From assembly GCF_000711225.1 (NCBI RefSeq), contig NZ_JOMG01000004.1:124001-188000 (forward strand): 64,000 bases of DNA, read 5' to 3'. This DNA comes from Pelobacter seleniigenes DSM 18267 (GTDB lineage: Bacteria; Desulfobacterota; Desulfuromonadia; Desulfuromonadales; Geopsychrobacteraceae). Of this stretch, positions 18,756-27,796 are shown in pieces. A model generated the notes under the pieces. The model was not told the origin of the DNA. It did no database searches and worked only from the letters and a program-made list of their open reading frames with translations. Numbering within the stretch: position 1 is the stretch's first letter; each line of letters begins with the position of its first letter. The translations under genes were made by a program, and so were the position numbers.

Positions 18756-18847
18756 TCCCTGTTAAATTTCCCCATATATAATGTATTGCTGATATTTCCT
18801 CAAGGCACCTGTCATCCTCGTTAAGCCAGATCGATAAGGAGGCCTGA

Positions 18848-20794
18848 ATGGAACGGAAATTCCCCCATCTTTGTCAACCTCTGATCCTTGGCAAAGTGAC
18901 TTTGCGCAACCGCATGTTTTCTGCTCCCATGGGGGGCACGGATATCACGGCCGACTGCTGTATCGGTCGTGGCTCCACAGCTTTTTACGAACTCAGGGCC
19001 AAAGGCGGAGCGGCGGCGGTGACGGTCAGCGAGCTGATGGTGCATCCGCAAACCGACGGCTCCCATGCCTTCCATATCGACCTGGCCACCCCGGGTTCCC
19101 TGGCAGGCTTCGCCTATACGGCAGACGCCATCCGCCGCCATGGGGCCATCCCCAGTGTGGAACTCTCTCATTCCGGTCAGTTCGCGGGAACCTACCTGAT
19201 CGATAAGGGGCGTAAGGGTTCGCTGGTCCAGTATGGACCGAGCGACGGGGTCAGGGCCGACGGCATCCCGGTCAAAGCGCTGAGCCACGAACTGATCGCG
19301 GCCATTGTCGAGGCGTACGGCGAAGCAGCGGCCCTGGTCAAACGGGCCGGATTCGAAATGGTCATGGTCCACGGCGGCCACGGCTGGCTGATCAACCAGT
19401 TTCTTTCCCCCTATTTCAATAAGCGCAATGATGAATATGGCGGCTCCCTCGAAAACCGGGTACGCTTCGCCGGTGAGGTCCTCGACAGCGTCCGCGCGCG
19501 GGTCGGGGTGGGTTTTCCCATTGAGTTCCGGATGAGCGGTTCGGAACTGTTCCCCGGCGGCTATACCATTGCCGACGGCATCGAAATCGCCAAACTCCTC
19601 GAAACGAAAATCGATCTGCTCCATGTCTCCGCCGGGACCTACCAGCGCGGTTTTGCCCAAACCCACCCCTCCATGTTCCTGCCCCACGGCAGCAATGTTC
19701 ACTTGGCGGCGGCCATTAAACCCCATGTCCGGGTGCCGGTCGCGACCATCGGCGGGCTGAACGATCCGGCCATGATGGAAGAGATCATCGCCAGCGGAAA
19801 AGCCGATGTGGTGGAAATGGCCCGGGCACTGCTGGCCGATCATGAATTGCCCAGAAAGGTCATGCTCAATCAGGATGAGCGGATTGTCCATTGTCTGCGC
19901 TGTTTTACCTGCATGGCTGAACGGGCGGTCACCGCCACCCGCCGCTGCGCCGTCAATCCGCTCATCGGCCGCGAGTTGGATGGGATCGAGCTTCACCCCA
20001 GCCCGCGGCCGCGCAAGGTGCTGGTGGCCGGGGGTGGTCCCGGCGGCCTGGAAGCGGCGCTCACCGCGGCCCGGCGCGGCCACCGGACCATCCTCTGTGA
20101 AAAGACCGCCAGGGTCGGCGGCATTCTGAACTGCGAGAGTGCGCTCCCCTTTAAGCGTGAGATGTATGAACTCGGGGCGACCCTTGGCCGGCTGGCGGAA
20201 CTGGCCGGGGTTGAGATCCGCTGCAATACCACGGTGACCCGGGAGTATGTGGAGGCGGAACAGGTGGATGCCCTGATTGTGGCCATCGGTTCCGAGCCGT
20301 TGCTGCCGCCGGTGGTGGGTCTTGCCGCGCCCCAGGTGATGACGGTGAACGAGTATCATCTGCGCCAGGACGAAGTCCGGGATCAGGTCGTGGTTATTGG
20401 CGGCGGCCTGTCGGGGTGCGAACTGGCACTGCATCTGGCCAGGCAGGGGAAACAGGTGACCCTGGTGGAGATGCGGGCCGAGCTGGCCGTTGACAGCAAT
20501 ATCAGGCACCGGCCGATTCTTCTGGCGGAACTGGAGCCGCTGGTGACGATCCACCTGAATATGCGCGCGGTCGAAGTGACCGCGGAAGGTGTTCTCTGCG
20601 CCGATGCCCAGGGGCAGCCGCAACTGATCGCCGCAGCAAGCGTGATCTGTGCGGTCGGCCAGCGGTCCCGCCGGGAAGAGGCCGCAGCCTTGCTGGATGC
20701 CGCTCCCGAGGTGCGGCTGATCGGTGATTGCGTACAGCCGGCTAACATTACCACCGCCATTTACCACGGCTATCATGCCGGGCTTGACCTGTGA
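18848..20794 (+). CDS. NADH:flavin oxidoreductase / 2,4-dienoyl-CoA reductase-like enzyme
   Basis: A 648-residue two-part flavoprotein. Residues 1-340 form an old-yellow-enzyme TIM barrel binding FMN (LGKVTLRNRMFSAPMG, then VELSHSGQF and VHGGHGWLINQFLSP). A [4Fe-4S] ligand set follows at C349, C352, C355 and C367. Residues from about 393 form an FAD/NAD(P)H domain (VLVAGGGPGGLEAALTAARRG, and a second GGGLSGCELALHLA). This layout is that of 2,4-dienoyl-CoA reductase and of BaiCD/BaiH-type enoate reductases, which reduce activated double bonds; the substrate cannot be named. AAGGAGG precedes the ATG. It is monocistronic, 116 bases before the MarR gene. Confidence 0.93.
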   Translation: MERKFPHLCQPLILGKVTLRNRMFSAPMGGTDITADCCIGRGSTAFYELRAKGGAAAVTVSELMVHPQTDGSHAFHIDLATPGSLAGFAYTADAIRRHGAIPSVELSHSGQFAGTYLIDKGRKGSLVQYGPSDGVRADGIPVKALSHELIAAIVEAYGEAAALVKRAGFEMVMVHGGHGWLINQFLSPYFNKRNDEYGGSLENRVRFAGEVLDSVRARVGVGFPIEFRMSGSELFPGGYTIADGIEIAKLLETKIDLLHVSAGTYQRGFAQTHPSMFLPHGSNVHLAAAIKPHVRVPVATIGGLNDPAMMEEIIASGKADVVEMARALLADHELPRKVMLNQDERIVHCLRCFTCMAERAVTATRRCAVNPLIGRELDGIELHPSPRPRKVLVAGGGPGGLEAALTAARRGHRTILCEKTARVGGILNCESALPFKREMYELGATLGRLAELAGVEIRCNTTVTREYVEAEQVDALIVAIGSEPLLPPVVGLAAPQVMTVNEYHLRQDEVRDQVVVIGGGLSGCELALHLARQGKQVTLVEMRAELAVDSNIRHRPILLAELEPLVTIHLNMRAVEVTAEGVLCADAQGQPQLIAAASVICAVGQRSRREEAAALLDAAPEVRLIGDCVQPANITTAIYHGYHAGLDL

Positions 20795-20839
20795 CCGCGG
20801 CACTGTCCTGAACTCAGGCAGGTTTGTTGACGCACCTGC

Positions 20840-20868
20840 TTGACTCCTTCGGAATCGGAGAGTATATT
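20840..20868 (+). promoter_or_regulatory. Sigma-70-type promoter for the MarR/ABC operon
   Basis: TTGACT (20840-20845) and TATATT (20863-20868) are separated by exactly 17 bases, a near-consensus promoter 43 bases before the MarR start. The -10 box lies inside the left arm of the palindrome at 20863-20897. Confidence 0.8.
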
Positions 20869-20897
20869 AGCTAGCTAATTGTTAGTTAGCTAATATA
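20863..20897. promoter_or_regulatory. 35-bp palindrome overlapping the promoter, probable MarR operator
   Basis: Left arm TATATTAGCTAGCTAA and right arm TTAGTTAGCTAATATA around a TTG centre match at 15 of 16 positions. It covers the -10 box and the likely transcription start and lies immediately before the MarR gene, the classical arrangement for a MarR protein repressing its own operon. Confidence 0.8.
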
Positions 20898-20910
20898 TAG
20901 GAAAAGTGCA

Positions 20911-21399
20911 ATGACAACTCCACCCGAAGATTATCAACAAGACGTCACCCTGGGCCAGCTGCTGGGCCGGGTCTGCCGATTGGTCGGCCGCAGCCGGCGC
21001 ATGAAGCTGGAAAGTATCGGCCTCCACCATGCCCAGGGCATGATTCTGGCGCAACTCTGGCATCACCACGATGGCATGTCTCAGCGGGCGCTGGCCCAGG
21101 GGCTGCATATTGCCCCGCCGACGGCCAGCAATACCCTGCAACGGATGGAGCGGGACGGCTGGATCGAACGCCGCCGGGACCAGGACGATCAGCGCGTGGT
21201 CAGGGTTTATCTGACCGATAAGTCCCGCAGCCTGCACCAGGAGGCCCACGCGTCCTTCCGCGAGCTGGATCAGGAAATGAGCTCGGTCCTGAGCGTAGAA
21301 GAACAGGAAATATTCCGGGAATCCCTACTCAAAGTCCATCGTTACCTGAACCAAGCCTTGCCCCAAACGCCGGATAATCCGGGGACGGAGGGGGCATGA
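20911..21399 (+). CDS. MarR-family transcriptional regulator
   Basis: A 162-residue winged helix-turn-helix regulator. The recognition part is GMSQRALAQGLHIAPPTASNTLQRMERDGWIERRRDQDDQR (split by the wing DQDDQRVVRVYLTDK), typical of MarR repressors that release DNA on binding small aromatic or toxic ligands. Its stop overlaps the first ABC exporter gene (ATGA at 21396-21399). The palindrome in front of it makes autorepression and control of the exporter very likely; the ligand is unknown. Confidence 0.93.
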   Translation: MTTPPEDYQQDVTLGQLLGRVCRLVGRSRRMKLESIGLHHAQGMILAQLWHHHDGMSQRALAQGLHIAPPTASNTLQRMERDGWIERRRDQDDQRVVRVYLTDKSRSLHQEAHASFRELDQEMSSVLSVEEQEIFRESLLKVHRYLNQALPQTPDNPGTEGA

Positions 21400-23165
21400 A
21401 ATCCCTGTTAAGGTTATATGGATTTTTGCGCCCTTATCGGCGTGCGTCCTATGCGGCTCTGCTGCTGTTGTTTGCCATGGTAGCGGCGGATCTGCTCATT
21501 CCTCATCTGACCCAGCGCATCATTGACCAGGGGATCGCCGCCGGCAACCTGCAGGTGGTCATTTCCACGGCCCTGCTCATGACCGGTGCCGCGCTGGCAT
21601 CGGCCTGTTTCGCCATCGCCAACAACTATCTTTCTGTCAGCGTGGCCATGAACTTTGGTGCCGACCTGCGCAGCGCCTTGCTCCGTCGGGTCCAGACCTT
21701 TTCTTTCGCCACTCTGGACACCCTGCAGACCGGCAAGCTGATCGTCCGTTCGACCAGCGATGTCAATGCCGTGCAGATGATCGTCATGCTCTCCCTGAGG
21801 ATTTTGACCCGCGCGCCGATCTGGGCGGTTGGCGCAATTATCCTGCTGATTGTCACCAGCCCCCAGCTGTCCTTGATCATGGCCCTGTTCGTGCCGCTGA
21901 TCATGGTCCTGGTCTGGCTCTTTGCCCGACGCAGTCAGCCCATGTTTCTGCGCGTCCAGCAGTTGCTCGATCGGCTCAATGTGGTTCTGCAGGAGAATCT
22001 GGCCGGGGTCCGGGTGGTTAAGGCTTTTGTGCGCAGCAGCCATGAATCGAAGCGCTTCGATGCCGCCAATGAGGCCCTCACCGAAGGGACCATCGGGGTC
22101 GCCCGGCTGATGGCGGTGTTTTCCCCGCTGATGCTGCTGATCCTCAACCTGGCGATTGTCGGCGCGGTCTGGCTCGGCGGCAAAACCGCCATTGCCGGCG
22201 GGATGACGGTCGGGGAAGTGGTCGCCTCCATCAATTACCTGTCCTTTGCCCTGTTCCCGATCCTCATGCTCACCGCCATGCTCGGGCCGGTCTCAGCGGC
22301 CGACGCTTCGGCGCGGCGGATTCTCGAAGTCCTCGATGCCGAGGCCCAGCCGCGGGCCACCACCTCGGCCGTGTTAGCGGCGCAACCCCGTGGGCGGATT
22401 GCCTTTGAGCAGGTCAGCTTCTGTTATCCCGGGGAGCATGCAGAACCGGCTTTGACCGACATCTCCTTTGTGGCAGAAGCGGGCGAGACCCTGGCCATTG
22501 TCGGCGCTACCGGAGCGGGAAAATCGACCCTGATTCACTTGATCCCGCGTTTTTACGATGTCAGTGCCGGGCGGGTGACTTTTGACGGTGTCGATGTCCG
22601 CGACCTTGAACTGACCACTTTGCGCCGTGCCATCGGCATCGCTCTGCAGGAATCCGTTCTGTTCAGCGGCACCATTGCCGACAATATCCGCTATGGCAAC
22701 CGGGCGGCCAGTGACGCAGAGGTGCAAGCCGCGGCCGAGGCGGCCCAGGCCGCCGAATTCATCGACGAACTCCCGGACGGCTACCAGACTCTGGTCGGTC
22801 AGCGTGGCGTGACCCTGTCCGGCGGCCAGCGCCAGCGCCTCGCCATTGCCCGGGCGCTGCTGGTCAAGCCGCAGGTCCTGATCCTGGACGATTCCACCAG
22901 CGCCCTTGATGTCGAGACCGAAGTGCGGCTGCAGGATGCACTCGATCGCCTGATCGCCGAGACGAACCATGCCACCACCCGGATCATCGTGGCCCAGCGC
23001 ATCAGCACCGTGCTGCTGGCGGACAAGATCGTGGTCCTTGACCAGGGACGGGTCAGCGCCATCGGTAATCACCAACAACTGCTTGCCAGCAGTGAGGTCT
23101 ATCGGGATATCTATCGGTCCCAGCTGGGTGAGCCGGCGGCCGTAACAGGAGGTGCCAATGGCTGA
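21396..23165 (+). CDS. ABC exporter half-transporter with degenerate ATP site
   Basis: A 589-residue type IV ABC exporter subunit: six membrane helices in the first 310 residues, then a nucleotide-binding domain with Walker A GATGAGKST (about residue 370), signature LSGGQRQR (about 474) and Walker B LILDD (about 497). The residue after the Walker B aspartate is Asp, not the catalytic Glu, and the switch-loop His is Gln (IIVAQR). Those two changes are the hallmark of the inactive ATP site in heterodimeric exporters such as TM287/288 and BmrCD. The partner is the next gene, which overlaps by eight bases. Probable drug or lipid exporter under MarR control. Confidence 0.93.
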   Translation: MKSLLRLYGFLRPYRRASYAALLLLFAMVAADLLIPHLTQRIIDQGIAAGNLQVVISTALLMTGAALASACFAIANNYLSVSVAMNFGADLRSALLRRVQTFSFATLDTLQTGKLIVRSTSDVNAVQMIVMLSLRILTRAPIWAVGAIILLIVTSPQLSLIMALFVPLIMVLVWLFARRSQPMFLRVQQLLDRLNVVLQENLAGVRVVKAFVRSSHESKRFDAANEALTEGTIGVARLMAVFSPLMLLILNLAIVGAVWLGGKTAIAGGMTVGEVVASINYLSFALFPILMLTAMLGPVSAADASARRILEVLDAEAQPRATTSAVLAAQPRGRIAFEQVSFCYPGEHAEPALTDISFVAEAGETLAIVGATGAGKSTLIHLIPRFYDVSAGRVTFDGVDVRDLELTTLRRAIGIALQESVLFSGTIADNIRYGNRAASDAEVQAAAEAAQAAEFIDELPDGYQTLVGQRGVTLSGGQRQRLAIARALLVKPQVLILDDSTSALDVETEVRLQDALDRLIAETNHATTRIIVAQRISTVLLADKIVVLDQGRVSAIGNHQQLLASSEVYRDIYRSQLGEPAAVTGGANG

Positions 23166-25026
23166 ACAACGCACCGCATCAGTACGAATGAGCGGCATGC
23201 CCGGCCCGGGCGGCCGCGGCCCCGGCCGCCATAACATCGAACGGGCCAAAGACACCCGCCAGACCCTGCGGCGCCTGATGAACTACCTGCAACCCGAACG
23301 CGGCGCCATTATTCTGGTCGCGCTGATCGCCTTTTGCGGAACCGTCCTGGCGTTGACCGGTCCCTATCTGATGGGGCGGGCCATCGACCAGCTGCCGGGG
23401 CGTAATCTTCCCGCCTTGCTGCAGATGACCCTGTTCATGCTGGCCGCCTATGCTCTGGCGTCCGGCGCGCAGGCGGTGCAGGGGCTGCTGCTGGCCGGCA
23501 TCTCCCAGCGGGCCATGCGCAAATTGCGCGCCGAGCTCTTCGACCGGCTGCAGACTTTTTCCCTGCGCTTCTTCGATACCCGTCAGCAGGGGGACCTGAT
23601 GAGCAGGCTGACCAATGACATGGATGCCATCAGCCGGGTCCTCACCGACAACGCCGCGCAGTTCTTTACCGGGCTGCTGACCCTGGTCGGGATCCTCGGC
23701 ATCATTTTCGTACTCAGCCCCTGGCTGGCCCTCGGTTCGATGATCGCCTTTCCGCTGATGATCGGCCTGGTCGGCACGGTCGGCAGCAAGACCCGTGCGG
23801 CGTTTCGCAGTTATCAGGAACGTCTCGGCGGACTCAATGCGGTCCTTGAAGAAACCTATAGCGGTCAGCGGGTGGTGCTCGCCTTCGGCCAGGAAGACTA
23901 TGTTTTGAACCGTTTTGACCAGGCCAATGAAGAGGTGCGTACGGTTGGCGTCAAGGCCATGACCCTGGCCCTGCTGGTCATGCCGATGATGGGCATCCTC
24001 TCCAATCTGAATGTCGCCATCCTCTGCGGACTGGGCGGCTGGCTGGCCATCAAGGGGCTGGTCAGTATTGGCACCATCGCAGCTTTCATCACCTATTCGC
24101 GGCGGTTTGCCGAACCTCTGCGCCAGCTTGGCAACCTTTATAACCAGGTGCAGGGAGCTTTGGCCGGGGCCGAACGGATTTTCAACCTGCTCGATACTGC
24201 TTCGGAACAGGGGGATGCTCCGACTGCACCGGAGCTACCACGGGTGGCCGGAGAGGTCGAGTTCGACCATCTCAGCTTCGCCTACCAGCCCGACACACCG
24301 GTGCTGCAGGATATCTCCCTCCATGCACGGCCCGGTCAGCGCATCGCCCTGGTCGGGCATACCGGGGCCGGCAAGACCACCATCGTCAACCTGCTGTCGC
24401 GTTTTTACGACCCCCAGCAGGGGACGATCCGCATCGACGGGATCGATATCAGTACGGTTTCGCGTGACAGCCTGCGCCGCCAGCTCGGCGTGGTCCTGCA
24501 ACAGTCCTTTTTGTTCAGCGAATCGGTGCTGGAAAACATCCGCTACGGCCGTCTCGACGCCAGCGACGAAGAGGTCATGACCGCGGCCCGGTTGGCCCAT
24601 GCCGACGGTTTTATCCGCCGCTTGCCGCAAGGCTACGACACGCTGCTCTCCGAACGCGGCGGCAATCTTTCCGAAGGGCAGCGCCAGCTGGTCACCATCG
24701 CCCGCGCAATCCTTGCCGACCCGGCTATCCTGATCCTCGACGAAGCGACCAGTTCGGTCGATACCCGCACCGAAGCACGGATTCAAAAAGCTTTGCAGGA
24801 ACTGATGACGGGGCGCACCAGCTTTGTGATCGCCCACCGCCTGTCGACCATCGCCACGGCCGACCAGGTGATCGTCATCGACCAGGGGCGGATCATCGAG
24901 CAAGGGACCCACGATACGCTGCTCGCCCGGCAGGGGACTTATCATCGTTTGTATGTCAGTCAGTTCCGGGGGCAGACGGCAGGGGCAGGGAAGGGCACGG
25001 AGCGGAGTGTCCAGGCCGGCCGCTAG
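23158..25026 (+). CDS. ABC exporter half-transporter, catalytic partner
   Basis: A 622-residue type IV ABC exporter subunit with a basic, Gly/Pro-rich N-terminal tail, six membrane helices and a nucleotide-binding domain with Walker A GHTGAGKTT (about residue 399), Walker B LILDE with the catalytic Glu, and switch His in VIAHR. Its signature is LSEGQ instead of LSGGQ, which pairs with the degenerate Walker site of the other subunit, so the heterodimer has one active and one weakened ATP site. The ATG at 23158 is preceded by AGGAGG at five bases; a GTG six bases earlier is unlikely. The stop overlaps the convergent small membrane protein gene by four bases. Confidence 0.93.
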   Translation: MAEQRTASVRMSGMPGPGGRGPGRHNIERAKDTRQTLRRLMNYLQPERGAIILVALIAFCGTVLALTGPYLMGRAIDQLPGRNLPALLQMTLFMLAAYALASGAQAVQGLLLAGISQRAMRKLRAELFDRLQTFSLRFFDTRQQGDLMSRLTNDMDAISRVLTDNAAQFFTGLLTLVGILGIIFVLSPWLALGSMIAFPLMIGLVGTVGSKTRAAFRSYQERLGGLNAVLEETYSGQRVVLAFGQEDYVLNRFDQANEEVRTVGVKAMTLALLVMPMMGILSNLNVAILCGLGGWLAIKGLVSIGTIAAFITYSRRFAEPLRQLGNLYNQVQGALAGAERIFNLLDTASEQGDAPTAPELPRVAGEVEFDHLSFAYQPDTPVLQDISLHARPGQRIALVGHTGAGKTTIVNLLSRFYDPQQGTIRIDGIDISTVSRDSLRRQLGVVLQQSFLFSESVLENIRYGRLDASDEEVMTAARLAHADGFIRRLPQGYDTLLSERGGNLSEGQRQLVTIARAILADPAILILDEATSSVDTRTEARIQKALQELMTGRTSFVIAHRLSTIATADQVIVIDQGRIIEQGTHDTLLARQGTYHRLYVSQFRGQTAGAGKGTERSVQAGR

Positions 25027-25295
25027 CTTTGGCTTTTGGTTTTCTGCGTCAACCCAGGGGGATCAGCGGTCGGTGTGGGGCAGGTTTTGTGCACTGCCAA
25101 CACCGCCCTGATGGTGGTGGCCAACAGCCGCAAGGCGACCAGCAGTTGCGCGATAACCAGCAAAAAGCAAAAGCCGATAAACAGCAACAGCAGGATATGG
25201 TCTGAGGTGTGGGCCTCGCCGGGAACGGCAGCTACAGGGGTGAGCAACATGAGGTGGAGGAGCAGCGACGATGGATCTGACAGGATTGGAAACAT
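25023..25295 (-). CDS. Small membrane protein, unknown function
   Basis: A 90-residue protein I do not recognise. A hydrophobic N-terminal segment ending VAAVPGEA may be a signal peptide, and a second long hydrophobic stretch around residues 32-60 is a clear membrane helix, followed by a basic, Pro/Thr-rich tail. The ATG at 25295 has AAGGATAAGG upstream; the longer open frame has no support. It faces the ABC operon tail to tail. Confidence 0.6.
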   Translation of the reverse strand: MFPILSDPSSLLLHLMLLTPVAAVPGEAHTSDHILLLLFIGFCFLLVIAQLLVALRLLATTIRAVLAVHKTCPTPTADPPGLTQKTKSQS

Positions 25296-26045
25296 GGCCT
25301 TATCCTTTTGGTTCCGGGTTGCTTCAAGTCCGTTATCATCCCTCCTGCAATAAGCGGAATACTCTTTGAAACATCCCTTTTCCCAGGATTCTTGCAACGG
25401 ATCAGGCGGCAGTTTTTCGGCAGACCACAGGGGCTTCATGCCAGGCATTGCATATTTTCAACAACCGCACCGCTTCGTTGGCTGTTAGCGTCAGGGGCAG
25501 CCTGTTCAATAACGGTCGTAATCTCTTCAGCAGTGAGTCGTCCACAGGTTTTCTCTTCTTGATAAAGCATTCCCCGTGCCATATCCGGTAAAAATCAATT
25601 AAAAGATCTAAGTGTATTGATATTGTTACAGAATGATCCGTCATTGAGCTGTGATCGGCCCTGTTGCCGCTGTCTCTTTTTGAGTCTGCAGAACATTTTC
25701 GGCCAGCCCGGCGAATCGGCAAAAGATCGCTGCAGGGGAATGCAACTTATGAGGATGACACGCAGTTTCCAGGCAGGCAAGAGAACTGGGCGCAGCAAGA
25801 ACTTACCCGGGATGCCGTCAGGATTCTTTAACCGGTTGTTTTTATTGCGGAGCCGGGGCGGAGAACGGTGCTGTATTAGGATGCTATTGATGATTGTCAA
25901 AATGAGACAAATTCGGGAAGGATTCGCCGGGGCGGCTGTCTCCCCGGCTTGAGGTCGTGAGCGTCCGGCTCCTTGTGTCACGGCGACGACAGGGGCGGTG
26001 CAAGCTGATCTTCCCCTGCCGTCGGTCCGTGAACGGTGCAAGCGA
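25296..26045. other. 750-base interval with no secure gene
   Basis: Two overlapping small minus-strand frames occur near 25402-25644 and 25436-25582 (80 and 48 residues). The 48-residue one has protein-like composition, but neither has a convincing ribosome-binding site, so I do not call them. The right half (25650-26045) shows nothing recognisable. Confidence 0.45.
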
Positions 26046-26393
26046 TTACTTATAGGGATATGCCGTGGCCACGAGCCTGGTGGTGTAAACCGTGCCGACC
26101 AGGGCATAGGTCCAGGATTCTTCGACCTTGACGTCGCTGATGTAATCTCCCCCGGCCTGGGCGCGCAGTTGCTGCAGGGCCCGTTCGTGACGGTCGTTGA
26201 TGCTGATGGGGATGAACAGCAGCAATTGCAAGCCACTGGCCGAAGCTGAGATAGCGCGGCCACGGGTCATATCGACACTGTCCAGGCTGACCTGATGGTT
26301 GGCTGCGGTCAAGGGGGCCGGCCTGCCCGTACAGCCGGCCAGCGCCAGGCTGGTCAGTAATACCGCAAAGATAAGGGATCGTTTCATCATCAT
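26046..26393 (-). CDS. Lipoprotein, paralogue of the upstream gene product
   Basis: A 115-residue predicted lipoprotein with signal MKRSLIFAVLLTSLALAGC. The mature part carries a pattern (LLLFIPISINDRHERALQQL, then GGDYISDVKVEESW, then LVGTVYTTRL) that recurs in the neighbouring gene product, so the two are paralogues. Three ATGs stand in tandem at 26393, 26390 and 26387; the first overlaps the stop of the upstream gene (ATGA), indicating coupling. The pattern loosely resembles TRL-type small lipoproteins, but I cannot assign a function. Confidence 0.82.
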   Translation of the reverse strand: MMMKRSLIFAVLLTSLALAGCTGRPAPLTAANHQVSLDSVDMTRGRAISASASGLQLLLFIPISINDRHERALQQLRAQAGGDYISDVKVEESWTYALVGTVYTTRLVATAYPYK

Positions 26394-26749
26394 GGGGTGA
26401 CTTCCTTTATGGCATCGCCGGTCAGGGTTACTTTTCGTGCAGTTCCGATCAGCCACCAGTACCAATCTTCCTGGTAGGTGACATTGATCAGCCCGGTCGC
26501 GCCCGGGGCTTTGCTCAGGGCATCCTGATAAGCGCGTTCAACCCGCGAATTGATCCCCATGGGGACAAAGTAATAGGCGGTACTCAGAATGCCGAGAGAA
26601 CCGGTTGCCGTGCCGCTGACCGGTCCCAGGTTTTCATAATGGGCCGGTGGGGTGGGGCTGACCGTGACCAGGTGGGACGAACAGCCGGTCAGGGCAAGTA
26701 CTCCCGCGAGCAGGAACAGGAGCCAGGTGTAGACTTTGTTTTTCTTCAT
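26390..26749 (-). CDS. Lipoprotein, first of a paralogous pair
   Basis: A 119-residue predicted lipoprotein with lipobox LTGC. The mature part has YYFVPMGINSRVERAYQDAL, GLINVTYQEDWYWWLIGT and a threonine-rich end, matching the downstream gene's pattern. The start at 26749 is placed by the GGAGGG four bases before it; that site overlaps an upstream in-frame ATG at 26761, which is therefore less likely. Envelope location is inferred from the signal; function unknown. Confidence 0.82.
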   Translation of the reverse strand: MKKNKVYTWLLFLLAGVLALTGCSSHLVTVSPTPPAHYENLGPVSGTATGSLGILSTAYYFVPMGINSRVERAYQDALSKAPGATGLINVTYQEDWYWWLIGTARKVTLTGDAIKEVTP

Positions 26750-26944
26750 GAAACCCTCCATTGGTGTGACCGACAGGGATTGGTTAAGCTGCCGGGTGAT
26801 GAAAGAATTATAGCTGATTTTCAGGGGCCTGAAACAACGCCGGGCCTAAATAAATAGAGTCGGCAAAGCTACCGTTGCGACCCCGGGTCCCCGCATTTTG
26901 CGAGCTCCGGCGAGGCGATCATGATTGTAAGCTGAATCTTAATT

Positions 26945-27796
26945 CTATTGATTTTTCAGAGTCGCGAAGAAGTCCTTGATGCGGTGGCTGCCGTATTCCG
27001 GGGCGAGCATGTCCATGGCCATGACGGTGAGGAAAAATTCCAACGGGCCGTAGGTCTTGGCGGGAGTGAAGATTTTTGCCAGGCGCAGCACCGCGACTCT
27101 GAGCCAGTCGGGGATGCAGGTTATCTTCGGCGGTTTCCCAGCAACGGCAAATGCGCGTAGGGCGATCTCCCGCTGGCTGAGGGTTTCCGGGCCGCCGATT
27201 GCGATCTCCTCTTCACTGCCGTTGATCGCTGCCACGCAGCACCGGGCCAGGTCCGCGCCGTGAATCGGGTTGGCCCGCAGCTCGCCGCTGCCGAACAGGT
27301 AGATGCGCCCTTGCTGCGCCATCCTGAAAAATTCCGCCATGTCAGAGAAAAATCCGTTGGGCCGGACGATGCAATAATCCAACCCCGACTTGCGCAGCTC
27401 GGCGACAAACCGCTCCTTGGCCGCGCAGATCTGCAAATGGCGCAGCTTTTCCCCGTTGAGAACCGAGACATAAATAAACTTTTTAACGCCGTTTTTTTTT
27501 GCTTCCGCGAGCAGATTCAGATTGGCCTGGTAATCGACATCCATATAGCTCAGTCCGTCCTTCTGGCGGGTGATGCCGACCGTGGAAATCACCGTATCCA
27601 TCCCTTGGCAGCAGCCCTGCAAGGTGGCCGGTTCGGTCAGCTCCGCCGCGAAGATGTCATCGACGCTGACCCCTTTGTTTTTAAGTTTGGCCGGGTTACG
27701 GACAATGGCCCGGCAGAAGCAGGAGCTGTGTTGCAGCTCGGCGGCGATATAGCCTCCCAGGTAGCCGGTGGCCCCGGCCAGTAAGACTCTATTCAT
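26945..27796 (-). CDS. NmrA/NDUFA9-like atypical short-chain dehydrogenase
   Basis: A 283-residue NAD(P)-binding protein of the atypical SDR type. The N-terminal dinucleotide loop is VLLAGATGYLGGYIAAEL; VISTVGITR marks strand 4; YVSVLNG stands where classical SDRs have the catalytic Ser/Tyr region, which is reduced here; VRPNGFFSDM follows. Relatives include NmrA-type redox sensors, the complex I subunit NDUFA9 and divinyl chlorophyllide reductases, so the protein may bind NAD(P)H without being a conventional dehydrogenase. It is monocistronic. Confidence 0.88.
   Translation of the reverse strand: MNRVLLAGATGYLGGYIAAELQHSSCFCRAIVRNPAKLKNKGVSVDDIFAAELTEPATLQGCCQGMDTVISTVGITRQKDGLSYMDVDYQANLNLLAEAKKNGVKKFIYVSVLNGEKLRHLQICAAKERFVAELRKSGLDYCIVRPNGFFSDMAEFFRMAQQGRIYLFGSGELRANPIHGADLARCCVAAINGSEEEIAIGGPETLSQREIALRAFAVAGKPPKITCIPDWLRVAVLRLAKIFTPAKTYGPLEFFLTVMAMDMLAPEYGSHRIKDFFATLKNQ

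Noticed and set aside
18821-20803. 660-codon open frame on the minus strand covering the whole oxidoreductase gene
   Set aside because: It is a mirror of a GC-rich gene; the plus strand carries clear flavin, Fe-S and dinucleotide motifs and a ribosome-binding site, the minus frame has none.
25402-25644. Two overlapping small minus-strand frames (80 and 48 residues)
   Set aside because: They occupy the same DNA in different frames, without good ribosome-binding sites or family resemblance; the 48-residue frame at 25436-25582 is the less unlikely.
26821-26910. GCCGGGCCTAA and GGCAAAGC segments recalling a GEMM (cyclic di-GMP) riboswitch
   Set aside because: The pieces are in the wrong order, the GACGCAAAGCC core is absent, and no gene follows in the right orientation.
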